This document shows positions 57,290 through 64,000 of a DNA stretch of 64,000 bases, in pieces (the stretch's first letter is position 1; every line of letters begins with the position of its first letter). Source of the DNA: Limnoperna fortunei (Eukaryota; Mollusca; Bivalvia; Mytilida; Modiolidae); contig OX104117.1 of assembly GCA_944474755.1 (NCBI GenBank), forward strand, positions 59,883,522 to 59,947,521, read 5' to 3'. The notes beneath the pieces were generated by a model. The model did not search any database. It saw nothing but the letters and a program-made list of their open reading frames with translations, and was not told where the DNA came from. The position numbers and the translations under genes were made by a program.

Positions 57290-58475
57290 TTTGAATATTT
57301 GTCTCGAGGGATATTTTTGATATTCCCACAGATAGCTAAAAACTGACAGATTTGCATAACTTGCTTGGTATTATCCCTCTACCCATATTAAACTGCAGCT
57401 TTGGATAATATGGGGGGATCCTTAATGATACCAGTGCAAATAGGAAAAGGTCATGTTAAATTATCCTCTATATACTGTACATTTTACCAATGTTATAAAC
57501 TAGGAGTTGAGTTCCCAAAATAGGCACCCTGGTTAAAGAATGTTGCAAAAAATAACTACCCAGTAAGCGTAACAACTTAATTCTGCAAAAAATGTTCTAA
57601 ACATATCCATAATATGAGGCGTACATGTTCAATATAGAACTTTCAATGAAGCTGATGAAGTCTCTTTGTTGAAATCTGCAGGAAAGAGCTTTTAAAACAA
57701 ACTACAGCTGAAGTACACCGGTTGAAAAAAAAGTTGCTTAAAAAAATCCAGTTTCATCAGAAAATTCTTCAATAATGTTCAAAATTTATCTAAAATAAGA
57801 TGTTCAATATACCAGTATATACAGAATAATCTATAAAAAGTTTGAAGATTCTGGGTTATTGAACAACAAAAATATATATTATTCATACAGTGCCTTAAAA
57901 TATATAATTTATTTGTGCAAGCCTTAGAAAAAGGTAGAAATGTGAGGCTCTGCCAAACATTTCTCACTGTTTCGCAGCAAGAAATGATAAACTTTATTTT
58001 TCTGACAATGTACAAATATTGCTTTTATCCAGCAACCCAAACTAATTTTTACACTCATGAAAAATATGGAAAAAGTGCACCCTTAGCCGATTTCTGATTT
58101 GAAATTTCAGCACTTATTCTAGTGATAGCCTAAAGTCACAAACAAATATCGTATTTGACATGTCGTAAACCAGAAGAAGTAAAAAGATACTTTATTTAGC
58201 ACTGTCGAATAATTCAAAACTTTATTCAGCTACCTTATTGTACAGCAATATAATGATTGCAGGATAAATGTATAATAAAGTACTATTGCCTTGCTAAGGA
58301 TAGCGAAACATATAGTCAAGTTGGAGTAAAGACTGCTCAAAAATAGTGCCTAAGCAACCAACGAAAAGTTGAGATTTTTAAATTTAAAATACTCATTGCT
58401 ATATGTTTGTTTCCAAACCTTTTCTTAAAGGATTTTATAAAATCCATATAGCTTGTATTACATGTCATATTATTT
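57290..58475. other. Non-coding, no feature recognised
   Basis: AT-rich, no gene or repeat supported. Confidence 0.5.
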
Positions 58476-58478
58476 GTG

Positions 58479-58748
58479 GGGCCTCGGTGGCCGAGTGGTC
58501 AAGGTAGTTCGTCTACTATTGATCACGTGGTCTGTCAACACTGAGATTGCGGGTTCGATTCTCACTGCAGGCAGGGTGTACTCGACTCCAATCTTAATTG
58601 ACAAGGATTGCCAGTTTTCCTACCGCAGGTCGGGGGTTTTCTCCGGGTACTCCGGCTTCCTCCCCCAATAAAAACTGGACGCCATGATATAGCTGAAAAA
58701 TTGCTGAAAGTGGCGTTAAACACCATCAAACAAACAAACAAAACATAT
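58479..58748 (+). mobile_element. Full-length tRNA-derived SINE (best copy)
   Basis: GGGGCCTCGGTGGCCGAGTGG (A-box) and GCGGGTTCGATTCTCAC (B-box, about 58549) form the tRNA-Leu/Ser-like pol III head. The central region runs through CAAGGATTGCCAGTTTTCC to TCGGGGGTTTTCTCCGGG. The tail CTGGACGCCATGATATAGCTG...AAGTGGCGTTAAACACC ends in (CAAA)n. This is the reference for the fragments elsewhere in the window. Confidence 0.9.
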
Positions 58749-58749
58749 T

Positions 58750-59990
58750 ATTTGTTAACTTCAAAGATTGCACTTTTTAAAAATATTTCACTTTATAGTA
58801 ATTAACCACTGAAACTTAACAGCACTTAATATGCATTATTTATTTAGTAAAATTCCATGCTAAACGTAAACTTTTGTTTTGTTACTTTTTACTTTATTAC
58901 TATTTTAGGACTGAAGAACAGAAGCAGCATTGTCAACTATTAGGAGGGCATTGCTTTTTTGCGATGACATTGGATAAAGACAAATTATATCAAAATATGC
59001 GCCATAACAATGATTAGTTGACACAACATGTAATTGCCATGATAACCAACAACACTGATATGTAACTTCGTTTTCAACAACACTAATAATAATAAAAATC
59101 GATCATATAGCAATTAGTGCCGGATAGGTCATTTCATCGAAATTACAGGTAGTAATTATGAAAAAATTTGCGCTTACAAGTAACGAGATAAGAAAAGTGC
59201 ACAAGTAACAAGATAAGAAAAGTGCACAAGCATCGAATAGTTTTTTGAAAGAATTTATTCCAAACACAAACATACAGACTGAAAGACATTTAGTAGCAAA
59301 TCTTAAAAAAAGCATTCATGGTACAGTAAAGATCGATTTCTAAAAATATCTATCTGAATATGGTCTAACATTTAATAGCTTGAATTATTTTTTATGACCC
59401 CCTCATAGTCTAGTTATTTAGGTTCAAGGGAACATTATAGTTCATTATTTATATATATTACATTTTTAACAGCAATGACAGTAATATACTAAAACGGCCA
59501 GACATTTGGAAATGCTATCCATTAAAATGTTTTTTTATAAACAGCTTGGACAGACATATAACCTTTTAACATTTGTGTTTGATAAAGTATTGGGTGCTTC
59601 ATCAATTCGGCCTAAATATAGACAGAAATAAGTAATTTCTTGCTAAATTCTGTGATTGTTTAAGAATATGTTGCCGTTTTTTAAAGACATCATTGGTGAA
59701 CACTACATGATAAAAAAACATTATTTCATTTTCGTCAAGTTTTTGTTGAAAAGAAATAGTAATGCACCAAAACACATCTTATCTGGACTCTTACTGATAA
59801 ACAAAGTAATTAAATTCATATCCCTGTCCCAATCATTTAACAATAATTAATAAAAAACAAATATTTAAAAAAGAATGTATTTAAAAATATGAATTTGTGA
59901 AAAAAATGATACATCCTAGCTGTAAGCCCATCTCATATTTATTTCTGGGACCATACTTGCAGGGTTACAAATGCTCGATTGCTAAATGAC
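58750..59990. other. Non-coding, no feature recognised
   Basis: AT-rich, nothing supported. Confidence 0.5.
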
Positions 59991-59999
59991 AGATAGGGG

Positions 60000-60257
60000 G
60001 CCACTTGATGGGGCTTTTGATACAGCCTGACTGTGGACCAAAGTTGGTAACGTGGTTTAGAGAGCATCATGCCTTCTAGCACACATAAAATACCCTTTTG
60101 TAGATACAGAAAAGTACATACCAAATATCAAAAGACTACTTCAAAAGATAAAAAAGTTATAGCCCAGACATGATTAGTTTCAGATGGACGGACGCGTGGA
60201 CGAATGGACTGATCACTATAGGGTATCTGCCACTTCTAAGTGGCGGGGCCCTAATAA
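60000..60257. mobile_element. Pearl/Helentron-like 3' end next to the 2A gene
   Basis: A monomer end (ACTTCAAAAGATAAAAAAGTTA) is followed by a GGACGGACGCGTGGACGAATGG tract, ACTGATCACTATAGGG, and a terminal hairpin GCCACTTCTAAGTGGC, ending GGGGCCCTAATAA. Same family as 44.9-45.2 kb. Confidence 0.65.
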
Positions 60258-61727
60258 AATTTAACAACAATAGGACAGGAGAAGATTTCCAAAAAATGGA
60301 AAAAGTGTCTCAAATTTAAATACCAGTATGAGGCAGCCATATTTTACCAGCTACAATGTTCCGGCGATGTTGAAATAAATCCAGGACCTCTGTTTATTAA
60401 AAAACAATTTTGTCATGATTCTGAAAAGGAGCGAAAATGGATCCGTAACATTTCATCTATTTTTCAAAAACTCTTTCATGGATACTCACCAAAATCCAAG
60501 CCAAAAAATATATGGAAAAAAATTCCTGACAACTGGCCTCATCCAAAGCCATTCTATGACCCCAATAACAAGTCACATATACCTATTAAGGAGTTTTTAA
60601 CAATTTTGCATAACTGTTGCCAACGGAAAGGAATTCATATACCGTCACCATATGCAAAAGAGTATGAGGCATGGTGCAGTGGTAACATACAGTTGCTTTT
60701 TAAACTGCATATTGTTCGTACCAGCTTGGAAAAAATTAATGAAATATGTCAAAATCTCCTTCCATTCATTGATGACAATGACCTGAAGCAGAATTTGGAG
60801 GATGTCAAGGTGATACTTAATAATGAAAATGGATTAAAACAAATGGAAAATCTTAATGTAGGTCCAAGGTCAAAGGCTATAACAGAACATTTTGCTAATT
60901 TCACACGGTATTTGGCTTGTGTATTATGCAGAATTTTCAAAGGAATGGATCCTGAGAAAAAAAGTGACTGTATTTGGAAAGAGGCTCCAGAGGGATGGCC
61001 TGAAGGTGTACCATTCTACAACCCACACAACCGAGGCAAGAAAAAAAATAAATGTTCTGATCACAAACTTCTTGCTTCTTTTTTGCAACATCCAAAAGCA
61101 AATATTCCTCTGAAGTACTAATCATTTCTAGACGCTTATCAAAATGTGATGAAAGCAGGAAGTAAGAAAGAAGCCATGAAACAAAAAGAAGTTTTATGTA
61201 AAAGATATGTCATACAAACCAACATATCAAAACTAGAATATGTTCTAAAACAACTCCAGGAGGAAGGATTGTTTTTAAGTGATGTCAACAAAATCTTTCA
61301 TCGGTGGTGGGCTTATAAAACTGTTGATAATGACAAAGAAAAGCAACTGTCACAAGCTAAATGCAACTCCGAGGAAAGGCCCAACATTTCAATAAATATC
61401 AGCCTAAACTCTATTCAACTTTTTGCAAATTCAGTTAACCAATCAAATGAAGTAATCAGTTACTGTATCCCTGTAAATCATACAAATTCACCATCTAGTG
61501 CAAAAAGTTGTCAAACACTTGAACAAAGTGACGTTCAAATACCTGTCAATAAAACACTGAACCACCTCTCTACACCAGGAGACTCCATAGGTTCTCTCGT
61601 AAGTAGTGATGATCTAAATCACCAAGATGGGACATCCAATCAGGCCTTTGACTCTATAATAGGCATCAGACCAGTGTCAGGTGCTGATCAAATGGAAGCA
61701 AGTTCAACTTTACAGTCAAAAAGCAGA
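60258..61727 (+). CDS. Unknown protein with 2A motif; long exon, one in-frame stop
   Basis: The frame opens after a TAA (60255-60257) and runs 287 codons to a TAA at 61119. It continues in the same frame for about 200 codons to a consensus donor (AGA|GTAAGT, 61728). A perfect 2A ribosome-skipping motif, SGDVEINPGP, lies near the start, with no ATG before it, so upstream exons are expected. After it come two in-frame copies of a W-x4-P-x2-W-P-x3-P-F-Y-x-P module (60513-60567 and 60975-61031). Between them is a helical segment (SLEKINEICQNLLPFIDDND) and ARG-like basic patches. The C-terminal 120 residues are S/N/T-rich. The stop may be a nonsense mutation or a programmed read-through. I do not recognise the family. 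It could be a host gene or a domesticated element ORF. Confidence 0.6.
60366..60389 (+). promoter_or_regulatory. 2A ribosome-skipping motif (DVEINPGP)
   Basis: Matches D-[VI]-E-x-N-P-G-P exactly and is preceded by a hydrophobic helix-like run (AAIFYQLQCSG), as functional 2A sequences are. Peptide-bond skipping would occur between G and the final P. Such motifs are known in non-LTR elements and some immune-receptor genes of marine invertebrates. Confidence 0.75.
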
Positions 61728-63021
61728 GTAAGTAACACATTTTTTATATAGGAAATTTCTTTAAGTGATTAGTGTTTTCTACTTATCGATAGGAACATAC
61801 AGATTTTGATTTTAAACTTAGAGTTACATATCTATATATAAATGTTGGACATTCAAGATAGTCTAACCTGTGTAATGGTCATGTCTGATTGATTCATACA
61901 TTTTTTTTAAGCTTTTCATGAAAACTGGAAACATTTATATGAATCACTAAAATTATGTATATGACAGGCAACAACTGCCAGATTTACATGTCTTTATTTT
62001 GCAAAAAATATACAGACCAACTATACTTGATATATTACCTAAAATAATTGGAAACTCGCCTTATTCAAGATGCTGACAAAAATTCACTGATCCACTAAAA
62101 ATCAGGTAAAGGACATTGCCCCTTAATGCCAGGCATACATGTACACTAAATTCATAATCAGTAGTATACATGTGTTTCTGTTGTATCCTCGGACCTTTTC
62201 ATTGATGTCTCTACATTTAAAACATCCTTTAGCTGCATGTGTTCAAAATATGTTTATACTTCTCGTAATCCCTTCAGATTTCTCAAGGTTTGAAATAATA
62301 GGCACTTTTAATGTATATGACCAAAAAAAGTTTTGCACCTGAAGATAGTCAAATTGCTGGCATGTTTGGAGTCAAGATGTCAGCTACTGATGCTTACGTG
62401 TCCTGTCTGACCAAAATATTCTGTTATATTACATCAGCTGTATGCATTTGGGTGGCACATGTACTTAAAGGATCCAAGTGGTCTATATCCATATGTCTCA
62501 GCAGACAGGTTTTTGTCCATTAGCTTGATTTGAAAAAATGTAAACAGATTTTCTCTGTTGTTGTGTTCCCTTACTTTTCATTATCCTGCCAATGGTTTCT
62601 TTTTACATGTCATAGGAAAACTTGCCCACATAATCCTAATGAAACATAAAGAGCTTCTCCATTGAAAATTTTTATTATAAAAGACCACTACAGTACATTT
62701 CACCAAATTAAGAAGTGCATAATTTATATCGAGAGGGTAGGTTATGCAATAATTTAAACATCTTTAAAAAATGAAATTCTGGAATGTTTCATATCTATCT
62801 ATAATATCAAATTTTATGATTATGGTGCATCTTAAGTTATCTGAAAATAACCTTAAAATGCTAGACAACTTCTCTGAACATTGTCTGCTTAGGTATAAAC
62901 CTAGAATGTACAGTAGAATCCATGCAACAATTTTAAATACACCAGGCCAAAAAAAATGTTTCTTTTCACTCTTCCTACCCATGCTGTACAATCTTTTACT
63001 CAAAACTTTACTTTTTTTCAG
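61728..63021 (+). other. Putative intron of the 2A gene
   Basis: Starts GTAAGT and ends CTTTTTTTCAG. AT-rich, no repeat recognised inside. Confidence 0.5.
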
Positions 63022-63078
63022 AAAAGAAAGCATTCAAATGATATGAATTTAACTAGTACTAGTAATGCAGAGAAAAAG
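63022..63078 (+). CDS. Second exon of the 2A-motif gene (57 nt)
   Basis: Between a strong polypyrimidine acceptor (TTTTTTTCAG) and a GTAATT donor lie exactly 19 codons, KRKHSNDMNLTSTSNAEKK. The first exon ends on a full codon (...SKSR), so phase 0 is kept and the junction builds a basic cluster, KSRKRKH, that could be a nuclear localisation signal. The gene would continue beyond the next 900 bases, where no further exon was identified. Confidence 0.5.
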
Positions 63079-63137
63079 GTAATTAGGTCTAAAAAGTTAA
63101 ACATTTATTTAGTTAGTATATAAATAGTACTTCCACT

Positions 63138-63526
63138 CATTTTCTCTTGATTGAGCATGTGATCTGTCAACACTGAGATTGCAGATTCGATTCTCACTGC
63201 AGGCAGTTTGTACTCGACTCCAATCTTAATTGACAAGGATTGCCAGTTTTCCTACCACAGGTCAGGGGTTATCTCTGGGTACTCCGGCTTCCTCCCCCAA
63301 TAAAAACTGGACGCCATGATATAGCTGAAAAATTGCTTAAAGTGGCGTTAAAACGCCATTCAAACAAACAAACAAAAAACATTTTCTCTTGTCTACTGCA
63401 GGTGGTGGGTTTTCTCCCCGGGAACTCTGGCTTCCTCCCCAGATAAAACTGGACGCCATGATATAGCTGAAAAATTGCTGAAAGTGGCATTAAACACCAG
63501 TCAATCAAACAGAACATTTTCTCTTG
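63138..63526 (+). mobile_element. Two partial SINEs in tandem with shared 12-bp flanks
   Basis: The first (63150-63379) is 5'-truncated but keeps a B-box-like GCAGATTCGATTCTCAC and the tail with (CAAA)n. The second (63392-63514) has only the central and tail part. CATTTTCTCTTG occurs at 63138-63149, 63380-63391 and 63515-63526, bracketing both. Confidence 0.8.
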
Positions 63527-64000
63527 TGGTTTTATAAGACAAGGACTTCCTTATGAAACCGTGATAAATGTACATTGTGTCTTACCAGACACTGCTGAAT
63601 TTAGCAGTGTTGCAAAGAAGCTATTGTTTTTTAATTTTCGACAAAAATCAATGAAAATGACAATTTTTAATGTTTTTAAATTTTTTTAATGAAGTGCATA
63701 CAAGAACATATTTTGCATGATCATTTTGATGGATCTATACTTCTAAAATATAAATGGGGTAAAATTTGAATGTGAGTTATGGCACTGCACAAAATGCTAA
63801 ACTGTTCGTTGTTACCTAATATGCCATACTGTTTCAATGGGTCAACACTTCAGTCCAGGTGAGCTAACAAAAAAGCTGGATGACACAATATCAATGAGAA
63901 ATGGCTAAAGTGCCATTAAACCCTTTCGATTGCTGTACATGATATACTAAGTATATCTTATTTAATTTGTCTTGATATTTTTTAAAAAAACAAACATATC
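63527..64000. other. Non-coding, no feature recognised
   Basis: AT-rich. Only a 12-bp AGGTGAGCTAAC repeat end near 63858. Confidence 0.5.

Overview
The window looks like non-coding, repeat-dominated nuclear DNA from a marine bivalve mollusc. It is AT-rich and has no dense gene array. Spliceosomal signals are visible. The same tRNA-derived SINE recurs at about ten places. It also carries many elements of the bivalve 'pearl'/Helentron-like type: tandem monomers of about 146-169 bp, a GACG microsatellite and a GC-rich terminal hairpin. The species cannot be named from the sequence alone.

Left part (1-19.7 kb). A 1.6-kb direct duplication (1-1668 and about 3158-4768) carries the same two SINE pieces in both copies. 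It is followed by a tandem array with AAAT cores and a small array of GTTCC/GGAAC palindromes. Two minus-strand non-LTR retrotransposons come next. One is a decayed CR1/Jockey-group LINE (7.2-10.0 kb) with a long-TIR DNA element beside its 5' end. The other is an L1/Tx1-type LINE (11.1-16.1 kb) split by a 1.08-kb Helentron-like insertion.

Centre (19.7-27.7 kb). This is a young, structurally complete but non-autonomous Ty3/gypsy-lineage LTR retrotransposon on the minus strand. Its LTRs are nearly identical, and it has a primer-binding site, a polypurine tract, and two long open frames. One is Gag with a CCHC knuckle. The other is a retropepsin joined to a coiled-coil tail. There is no reverse transcriptase, RNase H or integrase. 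A -1 slip site sits directly on the gag stop. The leader holds about ten spaced copies of a GGATTA...TTATCC motif. An 894-bp foldback element is inserted in its 5' LTR and a second insertion sits in the leader.

Right part (27.7-60 kb). Long stretches show no gene. Between them lie a decayed transposase with a SWIM-like C-terminus (30.4-31.1 kb), snapback MITE-like hairpins, a 3.8-kb TIR element whose interior holds spliced, decayed DUF4806-like exons (37.9-41.8 kb), and a 3-kb cluster of tandem-monomer elements, one of which sits in a LINE C-terminal fragment (51.0-54.1 kb).

Far right (60.26-63.08 kb). This is the only convincing spliced, possibly host, gene. It is a long plus-strand exon opening with a perfect 2A motif (DVEINPGP), with two in-frame copies of a W-P-P-F-Y-P module, one in-frame TAA, a consensus splice donor, and a phase-matched 57-nt downstream exon. 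I do not recognise the protein family. This and the Gag-protease-only retrotransposon are the best candidates for undescribed biology.
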